Notes under the pieces: model-generated
Told to the model about the DNA's origin: nothing
Database searches by the model: none
Seen by the model: the letters and a program-made list of their open reading frames with translations, nothing else
Program-made: the position numbers and the translations under genes
Part shown: positions 1-10,915 of the stretch, in pieces
Numbering within the stretch: the stretch's first letter is position 1
Layout of the letters: each line of letters begins with the position of its first letter
Assembly (NCBI GenBank): GCA_013146195.2
Contig: CM028382.1
Coordinates: 9,680,767 to 9,744,766, forward strand
Length of the DNA: 64,000 bases
Reading direction: 5' to 3'
Source: Codonopsis lanceolata
Taxonomy: Eukaryota > Streptophyta > Magnoliopsida > Asterales > Campanulaceae

Positions 1-240
1 GCCAAAGCTTGGCATCAGAGTTTTTGAATTAATTTTGGTCCTGAATAATGTTGTGAAATTCATCCTGATGCCAAGGCTTGGCATCAGAGTTTTTGAATTA
101 ATCATCCTGATGCCAAGGCTTGGCATCAATATTGTTCAATTAATTTTGGTCCTGTAAAATAATGTGAAATCCATCCTGATGCCAAGGCTTAGGGCATCAG
201 AGTTTTTGTATTAATTTTGGTCATGTCAAATGCCAGATCA
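1..240. repeat. Short tandem repeat with palindromic core
   Basis: Four irregular copies of a roughly 50-60 bp unit. Each has the near-palindrome GATGCCAAGGCTTGGCATC (one central mismatch), followed by AGAGTTTTTGAATTAATTTT and GGTCCTG. The last copy carries an AG insertion in the core. The array runs off the left edge, so its full size is unknown. The stem could form a small hairpin or cruciform. I do not recognise the family. Confidence 0.75.
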
Positions 241-970
241 CCTTTGTCTTCATTAATGACATTTTTGTCATTTGGCAAGCAATTTGCAGTTTTATGAAAT
301 GTGCAAAAAATTAATGGTCCTAAATGAAAACTTGTTTTTAAAATTGTACCCTCTTGAAATTTGCCCATTAAAATAATAGGTAGATTTTTATGAGATTTTG
401 GGGCCCAAAAAAAGAGGATTTTTTTGGGGCCCTGGCCATGGCCTCACGGCTTGTGGGAGAGCGGCCCTGGACTCGAAGTCTCAAACACAACCAAAGAAAA
501 AAAATGAAAAACAAAAAAAGTCGAATATAAAGAATAGGAAGAAGAGTTTACTTGGAACTTGGAAGATAACAGACAGACCGAAGAAGGTAAAAGATGAAGA
601 TGAAATTCCCTCCTTGAAGTCGAAGAAGAAGACGAAGTCGACAGGTCCGACACCTGAATCGCACGTTGCGTCGCACTCGCAGGGCTCATATCGTGAGTCC
701 AACTGGTCTCTTTGTGATCGAATGGAGTTTTGGGTTATTTTAGGGTTTATTTTATATTTATACTAAACCCTAAACCACATTGTTTCACACTTAATCAGTT
801 AAAAAAATAAAAAAAAATAGTGAGCGCCTTATTAGACTTTTTGGCACCTATATCGCCTTAAAAAAAGTGCCAAAGTCGACGACTTTAACACATCGACTCA
901 CCTAGCTTATTTGAGACGCCAAGGTGTCGACTTGCCTTGACTCTCGCCTGAGGAACCAAAGGCGTTCGCC
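241..970. other. Intergenic, unclassified repeats, no gene supported
   Basis: Purine-rich sequence near 480-640 keeps frames open only because of low complexity. The stretch at 395-470 (GGGGCCC repeats) and at 820-960 (GCGCCTTA..., TCTCGCCTGAGG...) resembles dispersed plant repeat debris. No splice structure or conserved domain was seen. Confidence 0.5.
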
Positions 971-1410
971 TTTAACAATTATGCCACTCACTAGGAGATC
1001 CACCACAGGATACTACGTATTTCTTGGACCTTCACTATTATCTTGGAGATCAAAGCGTCAAAAGACAGTGTCACTTTCATCAGCTGAGGCAGAATATCGT
1101 GCTATGGCACGAACGTGCTGTAAATTGACTTGGTTGCGATGTTTGCTTAAAGACTTGGGCATTCTGCATCATGAACCTGCTTTATTGTACTGCGACAGTA
1201 AGGCATCATTACACATTGCAACGAATCCCGTTTTTCATGAACGAACAAGACATATTGAGATGGATTGTCATTTTATAAGGGATAAAATTCAAGATGGTTC
1301 AGTCACTACCAAATATGTAAACTCGATGCATCAATTGGCTTAGGGAAAAGATACCTCCATTCCTATCATGCGCAAGTTGGGACTGCATGATATTCACTCT
1401 CCAACTCGAG
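971..1410 (+). pseudogene. Ty1/copia RNase H fragment (3' end of pol)
   Basis: The reading frame gives TRRSTTGYYVFLG, then SWRSKRQKTVSLSSAEAEYR, then LLYCDSKASLHIATNP and HERTRHIEMDCHFIRDKI. These are the signature blocks of the Ty1/copia RNase H domain at the C-terminus of pol, which degrades the RNA strand during reverse transcription. The family normally reads on through QLAD.FTK; here QLA is followed at once by a stop (TAG at 1341-1343), and KLGLHDIHSPTREEMLR resumes after it, so about seven residues appear lost. Everything upstream (gag, protease, integrase, RT) is missing. The fragment leads into an LTR-like sequence at 1417. It is a dead relic. Confidence 0.9.
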
Positions 1411-1416
1411 AGGAAA

Positions 1417-1602
1417 TGTTGAGATAATATCTCCTATCATTAGTAATGCTAGTTGTGCATATTTAGTTCCATATATTACTCCTAATTTGTAGTAGACAGA
1501 TTGCTTAATTACAGGATATAGACTTGGAGACAAAGTATATACTATATTGTATCAATGAAATACTTACTTCTCTTCCAATTATTTTCTCGTATCTGTTTTA
1601 CA
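1417..1602 (+). repeat. Candidate 3' LTR of the copia relic
   Basis: Directly after the pol remnant a purine run (GAGAGGAAA) is followed by TGTTGAGATAATATCTCC, the usual plant copia arrangement of polypurine tract then LTR start. A plausible CA end lies at 1602 (TCTGTTTTACA), giving 186 bp. No second LTR is present to confirm the boundaries. Confidence 0.55.
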
Positions 1603-2064
1603 AGAAGGGCTTCGACTGGTCGTCACTTACCTCATCTGGTCGTCGTGGTCATATGGTCGAAGGCTCGAATCGAAACCAGCGGCGACGGTGCGAGGCAGCA
1701 GCAATTGTCACTCGTCTCGTCGTATATGAGGTATGTCGGTGTTTTTTGTTCGTCTCTCCTCTCTCTCTCTCTCTCTCTCTCACTCTCTCTCAGTCGGCAA
1801 GCGCAAGGTCAAAGACCTCAAGGTAGGTTAGCTTAAGGGAATTATTGAATTCGATTTATCCCCCTTTTTCAACACAAAACGACTGAGTTTAGAAGAAATA
1901 TGTCCGCATTCGAGTATGCGTGTCCAGGTCGCGTATCCAAACTTTGAAAAATTGGCAATTTGTCCCATGTATGTATCCAAGGGTGTATCTAGTGTATCCG
2001 GAGCGTATATGTATCCAATATGTGTCGGATATGCGATACTCGACCTTGGGAGCGTTTTCGTACA
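1603..2064. other. Intergenic with (CT)n tract
   Basis: A (CT)n/(TC)n microsatellite lies at about 1753-1792 inside slightly GC-richer sequence that could be an old gene fragment. From about 1900 there are repeated GTGTATCC/CGTATCC motifs typical of dispersed repeat debris. No supportable gene. Confidence 0.45.
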
Positions 2065-4888
2065 TCATTGTCTTTAAGTGAAATATCCTAAAATAGTATG
2101 ATAGACTCTTTATCTTTAACAGAGGGAGTAATTGTTTAAACAGCAAAGTCCAGAACCTTTGTCATGATGGAAGTATGTACAATCTTAGTCATCTATTTTT
2201 CGTTGAGTAATGCAAGGTTTTCCACAATATACAACTTTGAATTTCATGTGTTTAAGAAATAAAATTTGTAAACTTGGGGGACTATCTATGGATCAAACTC
2301 AATCTTGAGATATTAGTAGGACTTTTTTTTTTTTTTGGTAAATTAGTAGGGACTTGAAGTTGGGATAGTTTTTTACGGATACCCCATATTGCCTTTCTTC
2401 CTAAGACCCGATCTATGGTCATTATGAATTTTATTTAGAAGGAATCAATCGAAAAAAGAACCCCTACATAAGATAACTAGCTTTTGAGTATGTGCCTATG
2501 TCAATATGTGACCGGATCATAGAAGCATATGCAATCCTTTACAAAACGAAAAAAAAAAAGAAGCACCAAACATATAAACTTAGAAAAGCATACTTCAATA
2601 AACAAATCAAATTTAAGGTTCACCATTGCTTATATCATGGCACTGACTTTTTCTTTCTTATTTTTTTTCACTTTGTAACATAGCCTACAAAGTCTAACAG
2701 CAACGTAACTATAACACATAAAAAATAACAACTACATGAAAATAGCTAGGCTTGGGGTGTCTAATTGAAAGACATTCTTTTCTAAAATCAAATCCAAGAT
2801 AGTCAGATGAGAACAACAATAAGTATACTGAAATTGCTCAAGGGAATTTCAAAGAAGATAATAAGTCACCATAAACGTATACCATGAGACATGAGAAATA
2901 ATTGTGGCAAGTTAAGTCAATTGGTTGTGCCAACATTAGTTTCAATCGTAGTCTCTTCAAGCTTCACATTAGTTTAACATGTACTCTCTTCAAGTTCCAA
3001 AAGTAAAGTATCGTATGGCTGAAAAACACGCAATGTGAAGAACTCTCGACTTCATTCTGTGAGTTAAGCCACTCACCCTTCTTTTGTCAAGAGGTGTTTC
3101 CTTTCTAAGCAATGTAGTAAGTAGAGTAACCTGCATAAAGACCCGACACACCAGCTTTTTCCAAAATTCTCAAGAAAACCTCCCAAGATCTCTCCATTGC
3201 TCCTGCTTGTATTTTTTGAGTTAGCTATTCTTTGGGCACCATTATAGGTGATGACACAATAATGCCCTTTGCACCAGCTATTGTAGGGATAAGCAGAGAT
3301 AGGAATTGTGTTACCAAGAGATAGCATCAAAGAGTGCTTTGATCGGAGTCCGGAAGAGATCAATAGCCAATGATATGAAATGTTTGGGAACTCAAAATTG
3401 ACTATTAATGTTGCCCTTTTGTCTCTCTACAGAGCCAATAGCGGGGCAAATACGATCACTTGAGGCAAAACCAACATGATTGAAAGTTTTCACCAACTAA
3501 AGATCAAAGGAAAAGCTCCCCTTTCTTCAAAACAGATTCAAGTCATAGCTTTAGGTACTCCTACTTTAGATGTGTATAGACGACAGACTCAAATGCTACA
3601 ATTATTGGGAGTTAAATTTTAAAAACTTTTTTCATCAATCAAATTATCAAGATCAATTTTTCGGAAAACAAATAATGTTCCACTTCAATCTTTTTGGATG
3701 CCAAGTTCAAATTATGTTCTTCTCCTCATGTTTCATGATACTTAACTATGACAAAGAGTTTCACTATCACCTACACAAACAACATGGATGAAATTACCCT
3801 AACACCAGTATAATACTTGATAAAACACAAGATTAATGAATGTGTTTTCATAGTTCATGCATTTAGATACTCGTATCAAACCATGCAGCATTCTATGTGA
3901 ACATGATACCAGTTTTTTAAGACATTTCAGGAATTACAACGTATATAATACATTTAGATTTGCAAAGTAAATGAAACCATAAAGTTATCAAAAATTGAAT
4001 TTCTAGAGTGAAGATTAGATAGATTTCAATATGACAACTTCCATCCAAATCAGCTAACATTTGTATCGAGAAAAAGCAAGAAGAAAGTGAGGAACGTTTG
4101 TAGCAACTAGCGAGTACCTAAAGCGATAAAGAGTTAGTTGTGTGGAAGATGACGTATGACACCTCTAACGGTTATCTCTGCACGTGATGACATGTAGATA
4201 TCAGATGGGTAAATAAGTTGGTAGAGAGAAAGAGACCGATAAATGGTGGCGAACTGGTGATGGCCCTGGTGGGGGGATGGTGGAGACCGGAGTACTGGAC
4301 TAGAGTCTGGAAAGATAAATCAACAATACTAACAAATAAATATCTTAATAATAATAATAAAAAGAGCGAGAATAACCACACCCCAAAATTCTTTTTCAAC
4401 ACCCCAACAGAAATGTCATTACATGAAATTACCTAATAAACCCTTTTAGGCATTACACCTCATAAATTAATCTCTACACCTCATTCGAATTACTATAATA
4501 CCCTTATACTAAAAGATAAATAATACTTCCTACACCCCATTATGTTATATTTACACCCAACCCAAAAAATATATAACAAGGCATTACGTATACGGTGGAT
4601 TTCATTCTTCATTCTTCCTCCATTTTTTTTTTCAAAACTCTCAAAATCAACCCTAAACATAATCACATTGTGAAGAAAAAAAAACTTACAAGGAGCTTAA
4701 AGAAGTGATGGGGTCGGATAATGTAAGTATTCCTTTCACTTTATTCGATTAAAATAATCAAGCTGGGATTACGACTGTTCGGCTCTGGTGTGATGAACAC
4801 CCTTAAGGTTGTTCGTCCCTCGCCGAACAGCTCATATGGTGTTCACCACATTCTGGCTGAATACCAACACATATGTTCATCTCAGCCT
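2065..4888 (+). repeat. Left arm of the long inverted repeat
   Basis: Reverse-complement match to 10900-13344 over its whole length apart from indels. Shared landmarks are the segment beginning AACTTGGGGGACTATC, the reading frame starting MCIDDRLKCYNYWEL (3570-3791, mirrored at 12051-12272), and the inner end AACACATATGTTCATCTCAG. The left arm holds about 707 bp (2613-3322) absent from the right arm, including a captured gene fragment. The left arm also preserves the empty site of the Stowaway that sits in the right arm. Confidence 0.9.
3092..3290 (-). pseudogene. Captured fragment of a mitoferrin-like mitochondrial/plastid carrier gene
   Basis: Read on the minus strand, the frames give PTIAGAKGIIVSSPIMVPKE, a stop, LTQKIQAGAMERSWEV, then FLRILEKAGVSGLYAGYST, a one-base frameshift, and TLLRKE. 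The pattern VP-E-x-x-x-Q-x-x-QAGA followed by an ILEK-GLYAGYS helix is that of the mitochondrial carrier family. As I recall them, the closest are the chloroplast mitoferrin-like (Mfl1) proteins, which move iron. The piece covers about 65 residues of a protein some 400 long and carries at least one stop and one frameshift. It lies wholly inside the left MULE arm in a segment missing from the right arm, which suggests transduplication by the element. It is unrelated by position to the ADP/ATP carrier gene at 36.9 kb. Confidence 0.6.
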
Positions 4889-6468
4889 AGTAACTAACAG
4901 AGATCTTGCGTTAATGAATGCAATCGAGATACCTTTTCCTACCTCGCAACATTTCCTTTGTCGGTGGCATATCAACAAAAACATCATGTTGAACTGTAAG
5001 AAATACTTTCTCACGAAAGTGCAATGGAATCAATTTAGCATTTGTTGGAATTTTTTTGTGACGGCCCGACCCCCAATCTCTATACGAGCCTCGGGTCGAG
5101 CGTCAAACAAACATATAAAACAACAAAACACGTGCAAAGCCCCCACTAATAATAGGCTAATAAAATCACCTGATAAAACATAGTCACTCATGTGATTAAT
5201 ATAAACACCGCAACCAACCAACTAGTGTAATATAATACACATGCATGAAGTTAAACTTCGATATCAAAAGAGATAGTACAAACCCAGTAACGCCAAAGTA
5301 CCCAAAGTAGAGCTTATATAACTCTACATAACAACAACACATCCTTACTATACAAAAACAAACTCCTATGAAGCTGCATAACAAAAGACAACATGATGTA
5401 CACGAGTGCCTCGCCAGACTCACCTTGAACTCCCTGCCTGGCAGGGATCTAAGAAAAACAAATAAAGGGAACGGGGTGAGTGATAACTCAGTAAGTTACT
5501 ATATGCAACTACATGGCATGCTATTATGCACATGTTATAAACGCATATGTAAATCAAGTATATCTGTACATATACTTGCACATATCACGTTGACCATGTT
5601 ATAATGCATATTGACTTAACGTAATTAAATACATAATTAGGATATGCAACTGTAGGCGAGCTTTCCGTCTCAGCTTGTATCTCAAATACCATAGCTGTGT
5701 TGCTGCTGCAATACACGTGTTGATACATGTCTGATCACATGCTGAACCATGTTTGAACCCAATAGTATCCAGAACCAATGACCTTGGGACTTAACCAGGA
5801 GTCTCATTACCCCGAGTTTTACCCAAAAGTCTAGCCTTCTGTTTGTCATGCGAATTGCTCTAACAAGGCTACATCCTTGTCACGGCCAATAACAAGGAAG
5901 ATACTCATGCAACGACCTATAGCGATCATGAGATTTAACTCTCGTAAAGACTATTGTCGTCCCATTGTCAACACAACCACATATGCCAGTTGGACTCAAT
6001 GCGATGCACAAGTAGTTGTTTACTTGTAATTAAGCACAACCATCGAGTCCCAAGTACGGGGGCTCAACGCACATACAAGCATGTTTTTGCCTATAAATAA
6101 ACACTTAAGCATGTAATTACTTAAACACAATTACCAAGTTATGTAATATTTTACATATAATAAACTACACCAAAGTATTCCTCATTATCGTAGGAATCGA
6201 GCACGTCACTCGTTATATTTTATTGTCCCTAAATCGACTTCGTTGAGTCATTTGTTTAATATTTATAAATTTCGGGCATCACCGCGACTTGCAGAATTCA
6301 TCCCAACACAATCTCACTAACGTATTACTCGACATAATAATGGTTTAAAACCACTTAACACATTAACCAGTTACAATTAATAATAATTCATAATTAAATT
6401 ACTCATACTTCATATTCACAACAAATCATATGGGAGTGGCCCACAGTTCATGTATGCTATTAGGAAAA

Positions 6469-6598
6469 TACTAAGTTTACCACCAGGATTACCACTATGG
6501 TGACAACTTTGCCTTGAAGACAAAGTGCATGTGAGGTGCATGTGCATCTTCGAGGCATAGTTGTCACTATAGTGGTAATCCTGGTGGTAAACCTAGCA
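6469..6598. mobile_element. 130-bp foldback MITE (copy 1)
   Basis: Almost the whole 130 bp folds on itself. The left half TTTACCACCAGGATTACCAC followed by TATGGTGACAACT pairs with the right half ending GTGGTAATCCTGGTGGTAAA. The loop holds GTGCATGTGAGGTGCATGTG. A diverged sibling of the same length lies at 30835-30964. Flanks suggest a short, possibly 3-bp, target duplication (AAA here, AAT there), but this is weak. Confidence 0.8.
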
Positions 6599-6979
6599 AA
6601 GTTGATGCTATTATTACATACAAATGGAAGGGGATAGTAACTTACCTCTACCGAAAAATATCGATGAAAACACAAAAATATTCGGAAGTAAATGTAGCCC
6701 TCAACACATAGAACACCTCTGCGGAGCCGGAATTAAAAACGAGTAATATTTCGTTAACAAATCGAGCTGAATAGCTCAAACCCTCAAACTCACAGAAAGG
6801 CGGACGGAACGCAGGTGAAGGAAAGGAAAATGAAGTGACTGCTTCTCAATTATCGAATAAAGGAAAAGAAAGGGTGTCCACCGCCACCGACCAAATTGGT
6901 CAAACCAAAACAAAGCCAAATGCATTCAGCCGAAATTGAGGAAATTTCCAAGTGAATGATCACTTGGAACAATTAAATA

Positions 6980-6982
<3 letters not shown>

Positions 6983-7018
<36 letters not shown>

Positions 7019-7265
7019 CATTTTGAGTATCAATATTATGCTTGGTCAAAAGTCAACAATGTCAAATCAATTAATCACCAATTTGACCCAAAATATTAAC
7101 TAATCATTATTAATTAGCCAATGGTATATATATATATAGTTAGTCATTTTGAGTATCAATATTATGCTTGGTCAAAAGTCAACAATGTCAAATCAATTAA
7201 TCACCAATTTGACCCAAAATATTAACTAATCATTATTAATTAGCCAATGGTAATATATATATATA
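6983..7265. repeat. (TA)n tract and 126-bp tandem duplication
   Basis: A TA dinucleotide tract (6983-7011) precedes a unit starting TAGTTAGTCATTTTGAGTAT at 7011 that is repeated at 7137 with almost no change. The two copies are joined by a shorter TA tract, so the duplication may have arisen by slippage or unequal exchange between TA tracts. Confidence 0.9.
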
Positions 7266-8688
7266 TTAACAATATAAAAAGAAACACGTAATGTACGATA
7301 CATTTCAGGTCAATCTAGCCGAAAATAATTATTTTCTAGCTCTAACATGTCATTTTCTATTCCAACGTTATAAATCATAACTAACATACCCAAAGTCCAA
7401 TATGGACTTTAAATATGTCACACATCAAGCCCAACATATCTTGAGCTCAAATGGACTCTCGTGAGACAATTGCTTAAGTCCACAACACAAAACACATAAA
7501 CATATTAAATATAACACGTAGCACGTAATTAATTATGTTAATGCACCATAATGCACAATTAATAAAATATGCAATACCTGAAGAGATTTCAGGTGGATTT
7601 TAGTGATCATCCCGCTGAGGTTGAGTACGTCATGAAGCAATGGATACGGCCATACACGGAAAGATTTGTGTCGGTTTGGACGAATAATGTTATGCACTTT
7701 GACAACAACACAATAAGCATGTATTTAAATGTTGTCAACATTTCATTGTTTTTTATATAAATTTTGTCATGAAATACAAATATTAATTGTATCTTATTTC
7801 AGGGTGGATAGTCAACATACAACTTTGAAAAGACATCTGAAGACATGTTGGAGACATTTGTACACCCTCATTGAGACATCTCACATTGCAATCAAAGTGT
7901 CATTCACGAAGAGCCTTATAGTGGTTCTTCCGAAATACAAATCAGTTCTATTTCAACACCTTCGAGGTTTGGTGTCTATTCATGCATTGAATATGATATA
8001 TAATGAGATGACCAATATACCTGAAGATGGTTATATAGACCTGTTGTTGTGTGTTTGTGCACTTCGAAAGACATGCGGGCTGCTTTGTCGTCATGAGATT
8101 GCTGAGTATAAGAGAAATGACATACCAATTCCCTTTGATCAGGTTGATTCATTTTGGAAGAAATTAGATATGTTACCTACTCCTGAGAATGTTGAAGTTT
8201 CAGTGAAGCTGAATATGGACAATCGATTCAATAGCATGTATGATGAGATTCGTTAATATTATGAGAACACTCCAGATTCAGAAAAATTGTTAATCATTAA
8301 AAGAATGATGGAGGTTAAAGAGGCAAGAACAAACTTCTTAATTGTGCCATAGGATGAGGCTCGCACTCGTGGTCGTCTGAAGCCTACAAAGGTCAAAAAT
8401 TCAAAATCAACCAAGCGTGATCCGACTTTGTTTGAGCATGTGGAGTCGATGATAGATAGATGCTTCCCATGTGATCAAGCATTACTATACGAGGTTGGTC
8501 CATCGCAGCAACCTCTCACGTTCACTAGAGTTCCACAGCCTAAGGAAAAGATGCCAATATTAATCATTTTTTACTTTTAAGTTAATCTGAATATAATAGG
8601 TTTGCTATATAATAGGTTTGAATATAATAGGTTTGTTATGAATTTAATCTATATTATAAATTTAATATGTTTTAACTTTCAATAGGTC

Positions 8689-10140
8689 GTGTGGCGACGT
8701 ACCAGAGCCGGGAAAGCTAGTGGTACTTACGTTGAGCAATTCCTGAATGAATATCGGTCTTTCATATTGGGCACATCGAATATCATTGGTGACGGTCATT
8801 GTCGTTTTTGTGTCGTAGCAGGGTTTATCTATAAAAGTGAGGAGTCATGGATAGAGTTGTCAAAACGGACCAACGGGGCGGACCAACCCACGAAAATGGC
8901 AGACTCGGAAGGCATTGGCCCAACCCAGGGGGCGGGGCGGACCAACCCGTCCAAAAAGAAAATTTGTGTCCAAGTCCTGGAATTGTTAGTCATTTGAAGA
9001 AGAGATCGGCTTCATTGGCGGTGGACTGGACGAAAGATATTAGAGAGTCAGAAAGTGCGAGATCGACCAACTATGAGAGAGAGATACATGATGACGGACT
9101 GAGAAGATTGCGAGAGAGATCAACAATGGTTGAATGATAAACTAAGAGATAAAGAGCGATGATGGTGGAATATCTGAGAGGGAGAGCATCGGTCAATAAT
9201 GGTAGACTTGACTCTTGAGACACAAAGAGACATATCACAGATTCACAAATTAGATCGACAAGGGTGAAAGGTCTCACTAGTTTTACGTTTGCTTTGTACA
9301 AGAAGTTATTTGGGTTATTGACATTGAGTGGTTGTGGTTGGTTGGAAGTCTTGGGACCTGGGTCAGTGGGTGAACCTGATATGATATGTTTTCACATTTC
9401 CAACTTTTCAGTTTTCTCATTTCCAAGTTTTCAATTTTCACATTTCCAACTTTTCAATTTTCACCTTAATTTCTAAAGTAATTGCATATTTGGATGCAAC
9501 ATTAAAAATTAGCGGGTTACCCGTCCCCGCCCCGCCTTAGTCTGCAACCCGTGCGGACCAAGCCAATTTGGTCGCTTATTAGCGGACTTATAGTTTGTCA
9601 ATCCAACCCACCCTTTTTGCTTGGCGGGGCGAACTAACCCAACGGGTTTGGTCCATTTTGACTGCTCTAGTCATGGAGCAGGGTTCAAGTAGACTTGTCG
9701 ATGTAGTTGATGTCAAACCAGGAGTTGTACTCACGTGTCTTAATTGAACGTAATCATGTTGCTAAAGTGAACGTGAGTCTCCAACACAACGACATTAGTG
9801 CTCCCAAGGCATATTGGTTTGATGTAAATTATATGGGTAATTTGGTGGCATCGTATTATAACATTGCTTTCATGGTATTAGATAAAAAAAAATTGATATA
9901 CGTATTTACCATTGAGGACTGCACTCTCAAATGATCCACATATTATTTGTATCAGATGAGTAAACGGTGATCACTTTAGTCTGGTAATTGATTTCAATTG
10001 TTTTACTTCACTTATTTACCATTGGTTCACATCTTATTTGGTTTAAATTATTTATTGACATCATCTCAATTTATTTGTATGTATTTTTACGTGATGGTTA
10101 CCCATTAGCAGTTGTGCCGTGGGCCTGAGACCAGGATTGC
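8689..10140 (+). pseudogene. OTU-type cysteine protease domain of the MULE, split by a hAT element
   Basis: After a likely intron (about 8577-8685) the frame gives YVEQFLNEYRSFILGTSNII then GDGHCRFCVVAGFIYKSEES, the block in many plant MULE proteins related to OTU cysteine proteases (usual form GDG-C-FRAVA). Here the residue after the catalytic Cys has changed (HCRF). The hAT insertion 8852-9669 interrupts it. Downstream the homology resumes as NQELYSRVLIERNHVAKVNV, SLQHNDISAPKAYWFDVNYM and GNLVASYYNIAFMVLDKKK, then, after a stop near 9932, VNGDHFSLVIDF. Removing the insert in thought leaves the homology collinear apart from one early stop. Its function in MULEs is not established, and this copy is dead. 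Confidence 0.75.
8852..9669. mobile_element. Non-autonomous hAT element with perfect 8-bp target duplication
   Basis: The termini are TAGAGTTGTCAAAACGGACC and, reverse-complemented from the right, TAGAGCAGTCAAAATGGACC. The identical 8-mer GTCATGGA flanks both sides (8844-8851 and 9670-9677). Interior sequence near both ends is rich in GGGGCGGACCAACCC-type repeats. It is 818 bp with no transposase. Eight-base duplication plus a TAGAG-type inverted end is diagnostic of the hAT superfamily. It inserted into the MULE OTU exon and so post-dates that element. Confidence 0.95.
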
Positions 10141-10666
10141 ATGTCGTCTGCTAATGAGCGTGTGAAAATTACTTTATATTAATCGACAACTTTCATATAG
10201 TGAATCTGTAGGCACAGCTAAGTTGTTGGTAGTTCTGACAGTATACATTTTGAGTAGTGTCTGACATGATGATTGTATTGTATTAAAGACATGTATTTGA
10301 ATCCAGGGCTCGATTGTGTATTTTATATCGATTTCAGACATGTATTTGAACGTGTCATTTTGGTTAATTATCTCTTTTTAATGATGCTTCGGTTATGTTG
10401 CTTTAAATTATGTATGATATTGATGTTTAAATTATGCTTCAGTTATGTTGCTATAAAATGTCATAACATAAACAAAGTCTGGAATAAGTTGATAACATTA
10501 AAAAAGATACACGAATTCATGGAAGGTTTGCTAAAATGTCATAACCACAAATACTAAATGTTTAAAAACTGTTTTACAAGTCATAACATTTCAAAAAAAA
10601 CATAAACCGATAATTGAGATCACTGTTGTCTCAAATGAGACGGTCCTGCATCATCAGGTGGACCGT

Positions 10667-10915
10667 TTATAAATGTATATGAACTCTATCAAGCAATGAG
10701 CTCAAATCCTCGTACGGTATAGATCGGTCACCAGATCTCCAGCGCTGCACTGTGGGATCAATCATAGTGGTCACAACTCCCAACACCCTGTCATATGAGT
10801 CGGCTGCAATGGCGTCAGTCGTAGTAGTGTTCGTCCAGTATGTCATGAACGGCTGTGTGTTCATTCGGCCAAAATGAGATGAACATATGTGATTTGGCCA
10901 GGCTGAGATGAACAT
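10667..10915 (-). CDS. Unidentified partial ORF convergent to the MULE transposase
   Basis: An 82-codon frame runs toward the transposase gene from just inside the right arm. It ends IDPTVQRWRSGDRSIPYEDL, SSLLDRVHIHL and a stop. It has the composition of a real protein (no low complexity) and lacks an obvious start. Its N-terminal part lies in the inverted-arm sequence that the left arm also contains. MuDR of maize carries a second gene convergent to mudrA, so a second MULE gene or another captured fragment are both possible. I do not recognise a family. Confidence 0.35.
   Translation of the reverse strand: MFISAWPNHICSSHFGRMNTQPFMTYWTNTTTTDAIAADSYDRVLGVVTTMIDPTVQRWRSGDRSIPYEDLSSLLDRVHIHL

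Larger units (their letters stand above)
5057..7565 (+). mobile_element. LTR-like insertion inside the MULE transposase
   Basis: The transposase frame breaks at about 5056 and resumes at about 7566. The insert opens TGTGACGGCCCGACCCC and contains GGGTGAGTGATAACTCAGTA at about 5473, motifs I associate with long LTRs of plant Ty3/gypsy (Tekay/Del-like) elements. No gag or pol frame is present, so it is best read as a solo LTR or LTR remnant enlarged by a foldback MITE (6469) and a tandem duplication (7011). I could not identify a matching 5-bp duplication at its right end. Confidence 0.45.
4889..8580 (+). pseudogene. MULE transposase (mudrA-like), decayed and interrupted
   Basis: Immediately inside the left arm the frame reads VTNRDLALMNAIEIPFP then FLCRWHINKNIMLNCKKYF, the second catalytic Asp region and the C-x2-H motif of plant MULE transposases. 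A 2.5-kb insertion (5057 to about 7565) splits it. It resumes with YLKRFQVDFSDHPAEVEYVM, KQWIRPYTERFVSVWTNNVM and HFDNN, and then, after a likely intron (about 7720-7800), with DSQHTTLKRHLK and KYKSVLFQHLRGLVSIHALN. Further on are the linker TRGRLKPTKVKNSKSTKRDP and an in-frame stop at 8351. The N-terminus, including the first catalytic Asp, is missing because the inverted arm begins there. This enzyme would cut and paste the element; this copy cannot be functional. Confidence 0.85.

Noticed and set aside
3570..3791. Duplicated frame MCIDDRLKCYNYWEL... at 3570 and 12051 as a conserved gene
   Set aside because: Conservation follows from the inverted arms; differences are not biased to synonymous sites as far as I can judge, and there is no domain.
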